Source: Silene conica
Lineage: Eukaryota > Streptophyta > Magnoliopsida > Caryophyllales > Caryophyllaceae
DNA: 64,000 nucleotides
Direction: 5' to 3'
Assembly (NCBI GenBank): GCA_029255685.2
Contig: CM055319.2
Span: 37,272,530 to 37,336,529, forward strand
The notes under the pieces were generated by a model. The model saw only the letters and a list, made by a program, of their open reading frames with translations. It was not told where the DNA came from and searched no databases. Position numbers and translations under genes: made by a program. Below are positions 23,306 to 35,195 of this stretch, piece by piece. The stretch's first letter is position 1, and each line of letters begins with the position of its first letter.

Positions 23306-26300
23306 ATGCCTCCGCGAAGAGACAATGCCGTTAACATCACACAAGAGGAGTTAGACCAACTACGAGCTGAGAATGCGGCTCTAAAGGCCAAACGTATGGA
23401 CTCCGCGAAAATGAGCACAATCATCGCAAGACATCACCCTACCCAATTCACTAGGGAGGGGGAACCTCATCTGTTAGGAGCTTGGTGCCGGGAATTCGAT
23501 AACCTGTTCGAGTTGGTGGACTGCCCTGAAGAGTTGAGGGTAGACCAGGCTGCCCACTATCTGAGGGGTATGGCTGGAGACTGGTGGACCACGAATAAGG
23601 GAGAACTCCGGGAAGCAGCTGTAGAGGGTGGATCCGCGTTTGTTCCATGGGATGCATTCACGGGGGTTCTGAACGAGGCGTTTCTACCAGAATTCCAAAA
23701 GAGCAAGCTGAGGGAGGAGTTCGACTCATTCCAGATGTCGGAGGACATGACTGTAGAGGTTTACTACAGGAAATTCATCCAGCTGGTACACTATGTGGGA
23801 GATATGGGATTTGACGATGCTATGCTAGCCATGAAATTTGAGAGGGGATTGTCAATCGCCATCAAAAAGAGACTGATTGCAGCTCCGCCCACCACAATCC
23901 GTGATATCTATTTAAGGGCTGGGGCGGCGGAGAGGCTTTCGGATATGATCAAAAAGGACAAACAGTCCAAGTCAGAAAAGAGGAAAGCTGAAACAGTAGC
24001 TGAGGGTTCAGGATCGAAAAAGCAAAGTAATAACAAGTACAGTGGGTATTTCGGGAGTAGTGCCTCTGGTGGTGGAAGGAATCCGAGTGGGGGCAGCTTC
24101 AGGAGTGGAGGTTCCGGCAGTGGTTCTGTAGGAATAGTTTGTTTCGGCTGTGGAAAGACGGGACACAAGCAGGCGGTGTGTCGTTCATCTGGGGGAAATC
24201 AGTCCGGGGGCTGTCGTACACCTACATCCGGATACCAGGGACCTCGCACTCAGTCCTATGGCAGCAGTGGCTATCGCACACCCATGACAAACTATGGTGG
24301 GGGTGCGAAGTCTGGAGGCAGCAGCAACTACCAGAGGAACTACAGCAACAACAACAATCAGAACCGTTCATATCAGAATCAGTACAATGGAGGTGGGAAC
24401 AACAACAAGACGGGGACGGCAGGAAACCAGCAGGCTGGGACATCTTCTGCCAGCCAGAGTGGGGTCAAGTCCAGTGGCAAACTCTTTGCCATGGGAAAGC
24501 AGGCCGCTCAGGAGGATGCTCATGTGGTTACTGGTACTTTTCTTGTAAACTCTAGACCTACTTTTGTACTTTTCGATTCCGGTGCCACCCATTCTTTTGT
24601 GTCTAGAGACCATGTTAGGGTTTTGGGGCTTGAGAGGTTCGACTGGGTCGCAGACTCAGTGACCATACCTTCGGGAGAGTCAATAGCTTGTAATAGGGTC
24701 TATGGTAGTGTACCCATCAAAATCGGGGAAGCAATTTTCTATTGTGACCTCATAGAATTTCCGCTGGGAGGTTTCGAGGTGATCCTAGGGATGGATTGGC
24801 TGGGGAAGTATAGGGCATTTATCGACTGTCATCAAAAGAAAATTTCCTTGAAGGGACCCAAGGGAGTGAGGGTGTCCTACAAGGGATATCGAGTCAAGCC
24901 AAAAATCAAATTCATATCCGTCAATACCTTGAAGTCTAGCTTGAGGAAAGGAGAAAGCCTAATCTTGTGCCAAATGTGGGATTGCGAGGCTGAAACCCCT
25001 AAGACTAGCGAGATACCTGTGGTACGGGAGTTTGAGGGAGTGTTTCGGGACGACGTGCCAGGGTTACCACCGAGGAGGGAAGTGGAGTTTTCCATTGACC
25101 TAAAACCAGGAGCTGGACCGATATCTAAATCACCGTACCGTATGGGGCCGAAAGAGATGGAGGAGTTGAAGAAGCAATTGGATGAACTAGCTGAGAAAGG
25201 GTTCATCCGACCCAGTGTGTCGCCCTGGGGAGCACCTGTCTTATTTGTGAAGAAGAAGGATGGGAGTTTGAGGTTGTGTGTTGACTACCAAGAGCTGAAC
25301 AATGTGACCATCAAGAACCGATATCCTTTGCCGAGAATTGACGACTTGTTCGATCAGTTGAGTGGAGCTGGGGTTTTCTCCAAGATTGACTTGAGATCCG
25401 GATATCATCAGTTGAGAATAAAGGATGAAGACATTCCGAAGACCGCTTTCCGAACGAGGTATGGCCACTATGAATTTGTGGTTATGCCCTTTGGATTGAC
25501 TAATGCTCCAGCTGTGTTCATGGACTTGATGAATCGAGTCTTCAGCCCGTATCTGGATAAGTTCGTGGTGGTATTTATCGATGATATCCTGGTATATTCC
25601 AAGAATGCAGAAGAGCACGAGGATCATTTGAGGAAAGTACTTCAGACCTTGGAGGAGCATAAGCTCAATGCTAAGTTGAGCAAGTGTGAGTTCTGGTTGG
25701 AGAAAGTGGCATTTCTGGGGCATGTAATTTCAAAAGAGGGGGTGGCTGTTGACCCTAGCAAGATCGAGGCAGTGACTAAGTGGCAGAGTCCGAAGAATGT
25801 GAGTGAAATTCGAAGCTTTTTGGGTTTAGCTGGTTATTACCGGAGATTCGTCAAAGATTTCTCAAAGATAGCGAAGCCGTTGACGTCGTTGATGAGGAAG
25901 GAGAACCGTTACATCTGGGATGAGAGTTGTGAGAAGGCATTCCTAACCCTTAAGGAACGCCTGACAACAGCTCCTGTCCTGGCCTTGCCAGTTGGGAGTG
26001 ATAATTTTGAAGTATACACCGACGCTTCAAAGCATGGGTTGGGTTGTGTGCTAATGCAGAATGGTAGAGTGATCGCATATGCTTCTCGCCAGTTGAAGAC
26101 CTACGAAGAGAATTATCCGACTCATGATTTGGAATTGGGCGCTGTGGTCTTTGCACTGAAATTGTGGCGTCATTACCTTTACGGAGCCACTTTTAAGGTG
26201 TTTTCTGATCACAAGAGCCTGAAATATATCTACACCCAGAAAGAGTTGAATATGAGGCAGAGGAGGTGGATAGAGTTGATCGGAGACTATGATATGCAGA

Positions 26301-27909
26301 TTGTCTACCACGAGGGCAAGGCGAATGTGGTAGCTGACGCTCTAAGTAGGAAGTCAGTGCATGCTTTGAGTTGTGCCAGATCGAGAGTGAGGTTGCATGG
26401 CGAGTTAAGGAGATGGGAATTTTCATGATCCGGAAAGGGGATGCACTTGGTGATCTGACCGTGGAGCCTGAGTTGTACGGGGAGATTCGGGAGTTACAGA
26501 AGAGCGATGAGAGAATCCAGAAGTGGCGTTTGATGGTAGAAAATGGGAATGGTGATGGGGCATCCAAGTTCAGTATTCATACCGACGGTAGTTTGAGGTT
26601 CAGTGGGCGATGGTGTGTACCGAATGTTGAGGAGCTAAAGAAGAAGATTCTGACTGAAGCTCATGCTACTCCTTATTTTGTTCACCCAGGGGGTGATAAG
26701 TTGTATAAGGATCTCAAGAAGACGTTTTGGTGGCCTAATATGAAGAAGGAAGTCGCAGAGTTTGTGTCGAGGTGTTTGACTTGTCAGCGAGTGAAAGGGG
26801 AGCATAAGAGACCTCAAGGGAAAGTTCAACCGTTGGATGTGCCAGAGTGGAAGTGGGAGAATATTTCGATGGACTTTATCGTGGGGTTGCCTCGGACTCA
26901 GAGGGGCAACAACATGATTTGGGTGATCGTGGATCGTTTAACTAAGTCAGCTCACTTTATTCCCATGAAAGATACCTGGAGTAAAGCTGAATTGGCTAAG
27001 TCATATGTTCAGAATGTGGTCAAACTGCATGGCGTACCCAAGGACATCGTTTCAGATCGAGACTCGAGGTTTATATCTAGATTTTGGCAGGAGTTGCAGG
27101 CTGCTTTGGGTACCCAATTGAAGATGAGTACAGCTTTTCATCCGGCTACTGATGGTCAGACTGAGCGGACGATTCAGACTCTTGAGGATATGTTGAGAGC
27201 TTGTGTACTGGAGTTCGGAGGATCTTGGGAGGATCGACTGGGGTTGATCGAGTTTTCTTATAATAACAGTTACCATGCAAGCATAGGCATGGCCCCTTTC
27301 GAGGCTCTATACGGGAGGAAGTGTCGGAGCCCTGTGTGTTGGGATGATCGAGCTGATGTTGTGACTTTGGGGCCAGATATGATTCAGGAGATGGTGGAAC
27401 AGGTTCAGATTATTCGTCAGAGGATGAGGGCCGCTCAGGATCGACAGAAGAGCTATGCTGATCTGAAGAGGAGTGATATTTCATTTGAGGCCGGAGAGAA
27501 AGTACTACTGAAAGTCTCTCCGATGAAAGGTGTGATGAGATTCGGCAAGCGTGGTAAGCTGAGTCAGAAATTTATTGGGCCATTTGAGATCTTGGACAGA
27601 GTTGGAGAGGTGGCATATCGATTAGCTTTACCTCCAACCCTATCCAAGGTCCATAATGTGTTTCATGTGTCTCAGTTGAGGAAGTACGTGAGTGATCCCT
27701 CACATGTGCTTCGGCTTGAGGTGATTGAGGTAGATGAGCAGTTGGCATACATTGAGACTCCGAAAGAGATTTTGGACAGGAAGGTACGGAAGACTCGCAA
27801 TGGGGAGACATCCTTGGTGAAAGTCCTATGGTCAAATCATAATCAGGAAGAGGCTACATGGGAGCCTGAGGCATCTATGCGGGAGCGTTATCCACATTTG
27901 TTTGATTGA
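23306..27909 (+). pseudogene. A gag-pol with chromodomain, nearly whole
   Basis: Gypsy polyprotein region starting [10 protein letters not shown] at 23306; the in-frame ATG further upstream is not shared with B, so this start is preferred. Parts in order: gag with a zinc knuckle [14 protein letters not shown] (about 24139-24180) after a Gly/Ser-rich linker; protease ([12 protein letters not shown], about 24568-24605); RT ([11 protein letters not shown], catalytic FIDDILVYS about 25573-25600); RNase H ([17 protein letters not shown], about 26015-26065); integrase with an H-H-C-C module and core (about 26680-27300); and a chromodomain tail (VLWSNHNQEEATWEPEAS, about 27823-27880). RT before integrase is the Gypsy order. 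About one break; otherwise it looks recently active. Its protein relatives in the window are B (very close) and F (more distant). Confidence 0.93.
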
Positions 27910-28088
27910 GGTAAGTTACGCGGACGTAACTTTTATTTAAGGGGGGTGGAATGTAACATTCTGCGATTTAGCGATTTAAGTAAACTTTTTGTGATGTTTT
28001 AATTTCCAAGTTCGTTGAGTTGGTTTTTTTTTTGTCACCTAAGTGGGGGTGAACTTCGGGACGAAGTTCAATTTAAGGAGGGAAGACT
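27910..28088 (+). other. A 3' UTR with hairpin and polypurine tract
   Basis: Short untranslated region. It carries a first purine tract AAGGGGGGTGGAA followed by TGTAACATT (about 27940-27961), then GAACTTCGGGACGAAGTTC (28051-28069, arms GAACTTCG/CGAAGTTC), then the purine tract AAGGAGGGAAGAC directly before the LTR. The first tract is the position that serves as the LTR boundary in element B. Confidence 0.8.
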
Positions 28089-29130
28089 GTAATACCTCGA
28101 ATTTTAGTTACGATATTGATCTTGTTTTGTGTCGATAAGATGATTTCTTTACGATGGGTAATTACTTAATAAGTATATATATGTTTATATGGTTTAATTG
28201 TATTGTATGCTCTAGTTGGGGCTCGAGCACGAGACCTTTTGTTACGAGTTTTGGGCTTCGTTATCTGTGCAATACAAACAGCCCATACACCGTGTAAACC
28301 CTAAACGAAACCCTACATCAGTCCTAAAATCTGATATCTCGTTTAAACCCTCTTCATGCCGCCTATTTGAGACTGAAAAAGACCTCACCTCTAACCTAGT
28401 CTATACACTTTTGACACCCTAAACTTTCTGCCGCCATCACACAGAAGAGGAGGAGTGTGCTCACGGCCATAACCACCGTCACGTTTTCCCAGAATTTGGA
28501 TCTGAAGTCAGGTAAGCACAAATAACACGGCTGATATTAGTTTCCATGTTCATGTTTGTATGTTTTGTCGAGTCTGTGGAAGGGTCGTGTGTGGTGGTGA
28601 TGGTCTGGGTGGTGTTGTTATGTGTCGTGGGGTGGTTAAGGGACGTCAGGGTGGTGGTCGTGGTGGTTATAGTGGGTCGGTGTCGGAATAGGAGGCGTGG
28701 TTGTCACCACTGGTCGTGAGGAATTCTGGTGTTGGTTGTGTTATGTGTTCAGGGAAGGAGGTTGGGGGTGGTACCACCGTTGACTCGGGGGAGGTCGATG
28801 CGGTGGTACCACCGTGGTGTCTCATACGTGCGTCTGGGAGTGTCGGGGTGGCGGTTCCAGTGGTTGTCGTTGGTGGTGGTCTGTGTCGATGGGGGTTGTA
28901 ATTTCATTGCCAGAGGTACAGGCGGGAGTCAGACCTGGATTTGGGGGTTAAAGTCTGACTCGCCGGCGGTCGTCGAAGGCCCTGGTGGTGCCAAGGGGGG
29001 CAGTGTGGTCGGTGGTGTCGTGGGGGCTGGCCTGCTAGTGTTCGAAGGGGTGTTTGGCGGCTAGAGAGGCGGCTGTTTCGTGATGGTAGGGGGCTGTCGG
29101 GTTTCCTAGGTTGTTTCATGGTTTTGTATG

Positions 29131-29183
<53 letters not shown>

Positions 29184-30267
29184 TACTATTATCTTTATTG
29201 TTATTATTGTTTTATTATTATTAATAATATAATTACTATTTTATTTGGCTTTGGAATATTTGTTTTTATGAGAAAATATTTTATTTATGGCAAGTATAAT
29301 TAGTATTTAAGGTATAGTATTTTATTTATGGTAAGGATTTATATTTGAATTTCAAACCCAAGTGTTTGTTTATGTCTTAGGAGTTGTTTTCTTTTTAGAA
29401 GCTACTAAATTTGGAAGTTACTATTTTGGGTAACTCGGTTGTTGGGAACTTTCTAAATATAGGAAGTTTCTATAATTGGATTGTGTACATGTTTTACGAG
29501 AATTAGGGAGTTTATTAATTAAATAATATACTTTTAGGTGGAAGTTTTCGTGTGGAGCACTTTTGAGAACAGTTGTGCATTTTGCCTTTTCTTCTGCAGT
29601 TTGAGGTAGGGAAAACTACTAATGTTTGATGATGTGTAAACCGTTCATAATTGATATCAAACATGTTGTTATATATTACCATGTGATCTTTATATTGTGC
29701 GTTCATATAATACTGTGTTAACGATGAGGCGATGAGATGATGGGTCTTGTGATTGGTGCGGAGATAATGGGTCTTGTGATTGGTGTGGAGATAATGGGTC
29801 TTGTGATTGGTGTGGAGATAATGGGTCTTGTGATTGGTGCGGAGATATTGGGTCTTGTGATTCGGAGTGGAGATGATCGACTTTCTATTTTTAGTAATAT
29901 GGTTTGTTTACAGTTTTACTCTACTCAACCTCGTGGTTGACCCTGTGTATTCGTGATCACCTGTGATGAAGCAATTATTGGGGAGCAGACTGACAGGTAT
30001 AAGACAATGGGAGCATCTGGGAAGGGAGAAGCATGGACCCGGACCTGTTAGAGTCTAGACCACTTGATAGGAGTTCATGAGTTGTACTTTTACTTTTGTC
30101 AGAACAGTTTTCTATTTGGTTTTGTAAGAACATGTTTTGAGTTTACATTGAATATAAAGTACTGTTTATCTTCCTTTGTATCTACTGCCTCGGGAAACCG
30201 AGATGGTAACACCTTTATTTATCTGAGGAGTCCTAGTTCAGGCCCTTAAATAAATGGGGGTGTTACA
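28089..30267 (+). repeat. A 3' LTR
   Basis: 2179 bp, near-identical to 20589-22762 with the same internal landmarks: palindromes at 28767-28778 and 28802-28813, tandem repeat 29736-29871, hairpins 29926-29939 and 30189-30202. It is followed by the target duplication ATCAC. Confidence 0.95.
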
Positions 30268-31124
30268 ATCACTCTCCCATTCTGCATTAATACACATCCT
30301 AGCCCATGCTTCGAAGCGTCGGTATACACTTCAAAGTTATCACTCCCATCTGGCAAGGCAAGGATAGGAGCTGTTGTCAGATGTTCCTTAAGAGTTAAGA
30401 ACGCCTTCTCACAACTCTTATCCCAAATGAAACAATTCTCCTTTCTCATTAACGATGTCAATGGCTTGGCTAACTTAGAGAAATCTTTGACAAAGCTCCT
30501 GTAATACCCAGCCAATCCCAGGAAACTTCGGATCTCTCCCACATTTTTCGGGCTTTGCCACCTGGTCACAGCTTCAATCTTGCTAGGGTCCACAGACACC
30601 CTCTCCTTGGAAATTACATGACCCAAGAAAGCAACTTTCTCCAACCAGAACTCGCACTTACTCAACTTTGCATACAACCCATTCTCCTCTAGAGTCTTCA
30701 ACACTGTTCTCAGGTGTTTTTCGTGCTCTTCCTCACTCTTGGAATACACTAAGATGTCGTCGATAAACACAACCACGAACTTATCCAGGTACGGACTGAA
30801 TACCCGGTTCATCAAATCCATGAACACTGCTGGTGCATTAGTCAATCCGAACGGCATAACCAAAAATTCATAGTGGCCATTCCTTGTTCTAAAAGCGGTG
30901 TTGGGAATGTCCTCGTCTTTAATCCTCAGTTGGTGGTAACCCGATCTCAGATCAATTTTTGAGAAAACTCCAGCTCCACTCAACTGGTCGAACAGATCAT
31001 CAATTCTAGGCAAGGGGTAGCGGTTCTTAATGGTCACATTGTTCAGCTCCCGGTAGTCAACGCACAGTCTCAGACTCCCGTCTTTCTTCTTCACAAAAAG
31101 TACTGGTGCTCCCCAGGGTGACAC
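30268..31124 (-). pseudogene. Gypsy B pol: reverse transcriptase
   Basis: Minus-strand RT piece lying between the TRIM insertion (from 31125) and Gypsy A (to 30267). It shows [48 protein letters not shown], the catalytic FIDDILVYS and the start of RNase H ([20 protein letters not shown]). The first bases at each edge are target duplications (ATCAC 30268-30272; GACAC 31120-31124). It is a fossil fragment of B, close in sequence to A. Confidence 0.93.
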
Positions 31125-31679
31125 TGTAACAACCCGACCCACCACCGTCGTAACACGCACCCAATAAGATGGGATGTATACCTTTGGGCCAAATACTTGT
31201 CCTCACTTAAGCCCAAAAGCACAAGGCCTTGTTACTAAGTGGTGGGTGGAAGCTATTATAAATATATCACAAGCCTCACATTCTACCAATGTGGGACAAC
31301 TTTCCTCTCATACTCTTGGGGTGTTACAAACTCCCCCACTTAAAGAACACAACGTCCTCGTTGTGCCTCAAACTTGACCACAACCAGGGCCAGAATCCTC
31401 CCCCGCTAGGTGTATGACCCGGGTACTCCCGACCACAGGCTCACCACACGGTCGTAGGGTCGCCCTGATACCATTTGTAACAACCCGACCCACCACCGTC
31501 GTAACACACACCCAATAAGATGGGATGTATACCTTTGGGCCAAATACTTGTCCTCACTTAAGCCCAAAAGCACAAGGCCTTGTTACTAAGTGGTGGGTGG
31601 AAGCTATTATAAATATATCACAAGCCTCACATTCTACCAATGTCGGACAACTTTCCTCTCCTACTCTTGGGGTGTTACA
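31125..31679 (-). mobile_element. TRIM element, copy 1
   Basis: Terminal-repeat retrotransposon in miniature, 555 bp, complete. LTRs are 31125-31328 and 31476-31679 (204 bp each), the internal part is 147 bp, and the target duplication GACAC is at 31120-31124 and 31680-31684. On the minus strand the internal part opens AATGGTATCAGGGCGACC, a tRNA-Met-like primer site, and closes with hairpin CACAACGAGGACGTTGTG (31365-31348) and purine tract AAGTGGGGGAG before TGTAACACC. The LTR contains the CCCACATTGG motif seen in many plant TRIMs. No coding capacity. LTRs differ at about three sites. No 5S RNA-like segment was seen, so it is not Cassandra. Confidence 0.92.
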
Positions 31680-31684
31680 GACAC

Positions 31685-33593
31685 ACTAGGCCGGATGAAT
31701 CCCTTCTCAGTCAATTCATCCGGTTGCTTTTTCAATTCTTCCATCTCCTTCGGTCCCATACGGTAAGGTGATTTTGATATTGGTCATGCTCCTGGCTTGA
31801 GATTGATAGAAAAGTCGACCTCTCTCCTAGGTGGCAACCCTGACACATCGTCCCGGAACACCCCCTCAAACTCCCTCACTACAGGTATCTCGCTAACACT
31901 CGGGGTCTCCGCCTCACAATTCCACATTTGACACAAGATCAAACTATTCCCCTTTCTCAGACTAGACTTAAGGGTATTAACAGATATGAACTTGACCTTA
32001 GGTTTAACCACGAATCCCCTATACCTCACTCTCACCCCCTTAGGTCCTCTCAGAGAAATATTCTTTTGGTAACAGTCAATAAAAGCTCGATATTTCCCCA
32101 GCCAATCCATTCCCGGAATTACCTCAAAGTCCCCCAATGGAAACTCGATAAGGTCGCAATGGAAAACCACTTCCCCAATCTTGGTGGGCACACTCCCAAA
32201 GACTCTATCACATGACACAGATTCCCCGGATGGTATTGTTACAGAATCCTTAACCCAATCATAGATGTCAAGCCCTAACACCCCAGCATATTCTCTAGAC
32301 ACAAAAGAATGAGTAGCTCCGGAATCGAAGAGTACAAAAGCAGGTTTAAGGTTCACGAGAAAAGTACCAGTCACGACATGGCCATCGTCTTTGGCAGCCT
32401 GCTTCTCCATGGCAAAGAGTTTACCACTGGTCTTCACCCCACTCTGGCTAGTACGTAGTGGCTGCTCCTAACTGCTGGTTCCCTTCGGCTCCGGTCTTCT
32501 GGCTGCTGCCACTCCCATTGTACTGGTTATGGTGGGAACGGTTTTGATAGTTGCTATAGCTCCTCTGGTAATTGTTGCTAGTACCAGACCTCGCATTTCC
32601 CCCATAACCCGACATAGGAGTACGGTAACCTCCACTCCCTGAAGTATTCATGCGGAACCCACTGTACCCCGAAGTTGGAGTACGGTAACCCCCAGATTGA
32701 TATCCTCCTGAAGATCGACACACGGCTTGCTTATGTCCCGTCTTTCCACACCCATAGCACACTATCCCCACGGAACTGGTTCCCGAACCCTCACTCCTGT
32801 AGTTAACACCACTCTTGTTCTTTGCACTCACTGAGGTACTGTGGTTAAAATAAGCACTGTACCTGTTGGAATTCTGCTTTTTCGACCCTGAATTTTCACT
32901 CAAGGCCTCCGTCTTCCTCTTATCACTCCTTGTCTTCTTTTCCTCTTTTATCATATCAGCGAGCCTCTCAACTGCCCCAACCCGCAAATAGATACCACGG
33001 ACTGTGGTGGGTGGTGCAGCAATAAGTCTCTTCTTGACAGCAATGGTTAGCCCCCTCTCGAACTTTATGGCAAGCATTGCCTCATCCATCCCCATTTCTC
33101 CCACATGGCTCAGCAGCTGAAGAAACTTCATGTAGTAGACCTCCACGGTTATCTCATCCGTCATACGAAAAAGCTCAAATTCTTCTCTTACCTTGCTCTT
33201 TTGAAACTCAGGTTGGAAGACTTCGAACAAGATCCTCTTAAATGCGACCCATTCCACGTGATTGATCCCATCCTCGACAGCAGCTTCTCGAATTTCTCCG
33301 TTATTCCCCGTCCACCAATCGCCAGCCATTCCCCTCAAGTAATGAGCAGCTTGGTCTACTCTCAGTTCTTCTGGACAGTCTATCAACTCGAACAAGTTGC
33401 TGAACTCCCGACACCATTCTCCAAGTAGGTGAGGTTCCCCTTCCCCGGTGAATTGAGTAGGGTTATGCCTCGCTATTATGGTGCTCATCTTAGCAGAATC
33501 CATGCGTCTGGCTTTTAAGGCCTCATTCTCAGCTATCAGTAGGTCTAACTCTTCTTGTGTGATATTAGCTGCGTTATTCCTTCTTGGAGGCAT
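31685..33593 (-). pseudogene. Gypsy B gag and protease
   Basis: Minus-strand start of B's polyprotein, beginning MPPRRNNAANITQEEL at 33593. Gag has the conserved [20 protein letters not shown] and FERGL segments, a zinc knuckle [14 protein letters not shown] (about 32764-32723) and a Gly/Ser/Tyr-rich linker. The protease has [12 protein letters not shown] (about 32338-32300). The RT start is reached before the TRIM insertion at 31679. It is very close to the same region of A and is broken in a few places. Confidence 0.9.
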
Positions 33594-34140
33594 TCTATGA
33601 CATACAAGAAAATGGGTGAGTCCCGGTTTACCCAAGGGTACTCACTTAGGTTAGGGTTATATTCCCTAAGCATCAGAATTCGTATGCAGTCTAACACGCC
33701 TTAACAATACTTATTTACAACATGGCTCAGAGATCACATAACCGCATATCACTAGACATGAAATAATTATTAACATAATACCATTCATCTCATGCATTCA
33801 TATCATTATACTTATGTATTCACAAACACGTAATCTTTCATGCTCATATTCTTTCTTTCATACTAACGACATCATATATCAGGAGGGTTCTCTCCAACCC
33901 CCCTTAACATGCTTTACCACCAACTTCCATCTTCTCCTATTCTTTTTCGCTCGTATGTTCTCAAGGTACCCGGGTACAACTGAGAGGGCCTATGGTTCAG
34001 TGTGAGGGGGCCCCAAACTCATACTTTCCCTTTAGTGTGCTCCTAACAGTTCTATCTCGGGGTTCATTTTATTTAGACAATTCCTACATTCATTGGGTTC
34101 ATTAGGTTAGGCATGAGGATCGTTCACTCTGATACCACTT
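33594..34140 (-). other. Gypsy B leader and primer site
   Basis: Leader of about 550 bp on the minus strand. The primer site (34137-34126) reads TGGTATCAGAGT, one base different from the usual tRNA-Met match. The first 100 bp match the leaders of A and D. No gene is seen. Confidence 0.75.
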
Positions 34141-35084
34141 TGTAACACCCCCATTTATTTAGGGACCTGATCTAGGACTCCCCGAATAACCAAGGGTGTT
34201 ACCATCTCGGATAACAGAGGCAGTAGATAATCACAGGGAAGAAACACAGTACTTTATTTAATAATTTAAATGATAAAACAAAGAGTCTCAAAATATTACA
34301 ACGGTCTCGTAAGATAAAACTATAAGTCAAGACAAGTTAAAGACTAAACAACATGAGCTAAAGCTAGATAGGTCTGATCCATAGCCTCTCCTCCCTTCCA
34401 GCTCCCATGACTCTAAGACCTGTCATTCTGCTCCCTAATAAATTGGATCAACACAGACATATACAAACAAACAGGGTCAACACAAGGTTGAGTAGGTAAT
34501 ATCATCAAGACATGAAACAACATAATACGAATTTCCTCCAACTCCTCAACAATCACCTCTCCACTTCACCTCCACCACACCACACCTCCCATGGCCATAT
34601 CACAAGTCCCTTATCACAAGACCCATATCACAAGACCCGATTCCCAAGCCCCGTTCTCCACGATAATCAATAATAAACAATCAAAGTATATCCATAATTA
34701 AATATATTAAGCATGCAGTGAGTAATCTCGTGTCATAACACAACCACAACATTAATATCCCCTACCTCGAAACTGCAGGTAGACAGCGGCAACGAACAAC
34801 TGCTACTAGAAGTGTTCAACGCGGAAACCACCACCTAGCCATATATTACATAATGAATTAAAATCTTCCCAAACCCTTCTACTTCACTTACACATACTAA
34901 AAATAGTAACTTCTAAAAACGGAAAGTTTCCTAACATAGACCCTTCCCAAAATAGTAACTGTCAAAATGGTAACTTTCCAAAACAAGTAACCTTCTTAAA
35001 TAAATTCCATATCCTTTAATAAACACACGCTTACTAACCCAAAACAACATAATAATACTAATTAATAACAAAGTTGATAATAAT

Positions 35085-35121
<37 letters not shown>

Positions 35122-35195
35122 ATTATCATCTACCATAAACCACTTCCAACCCGCGACCTATCCCATGCTACCACAGCCGCGTGACCGACCTGAAC
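34141..35195 (-). repeat. Gypsy B 5' LTR, inner part
   Basis: On the plus strand it starts TGTAACACCCCCATTTATT, the reverse of the LTR end GGGGGTGTTACA shared with A and D. It includes the GGGTCTTGTGAT repeat core (about 34600-34650), a CAACC...GGTTG hairpin (34478-34490) and an (AAT)n tract (about 35090-35124). It is interrupted at 35195 by Copia C2 (target duplication TGAAC) and resumes at 52084. Confidence 0.9.

Larger units (their letters stand above)
20589..30267 (+). mobile_element. Gypsy element A (Del/Tekay-type chromovirus), young
   Basis: Complete LTR-to-LTR element of 9679 bp with target duplication ATCAC at 20584-20588 and 30268-30272, inserted into the RT/RNase H region of element B in opposite orientation. 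LTRs are 2174 and 2179 bp and differ at about eight sites outside the microsatellite (about 0.4% by eye), the lowest divergence in the window. At plant rates often used for LTRs this suggests a few hundred thousand years or less. Primer site, gag, protease, RT, RNase H, integrase, chromodomain and polypurine tract are all present. It looks nearly whole, with about one break. Confidence 0.95.

Noticed and set aside
31125-31679. TRIM considered as Cassandra
   Set aside because: Cassandra LTRs carry a 5S RNA-like segment with its internal promoter; no such segment was recognised in either copy.
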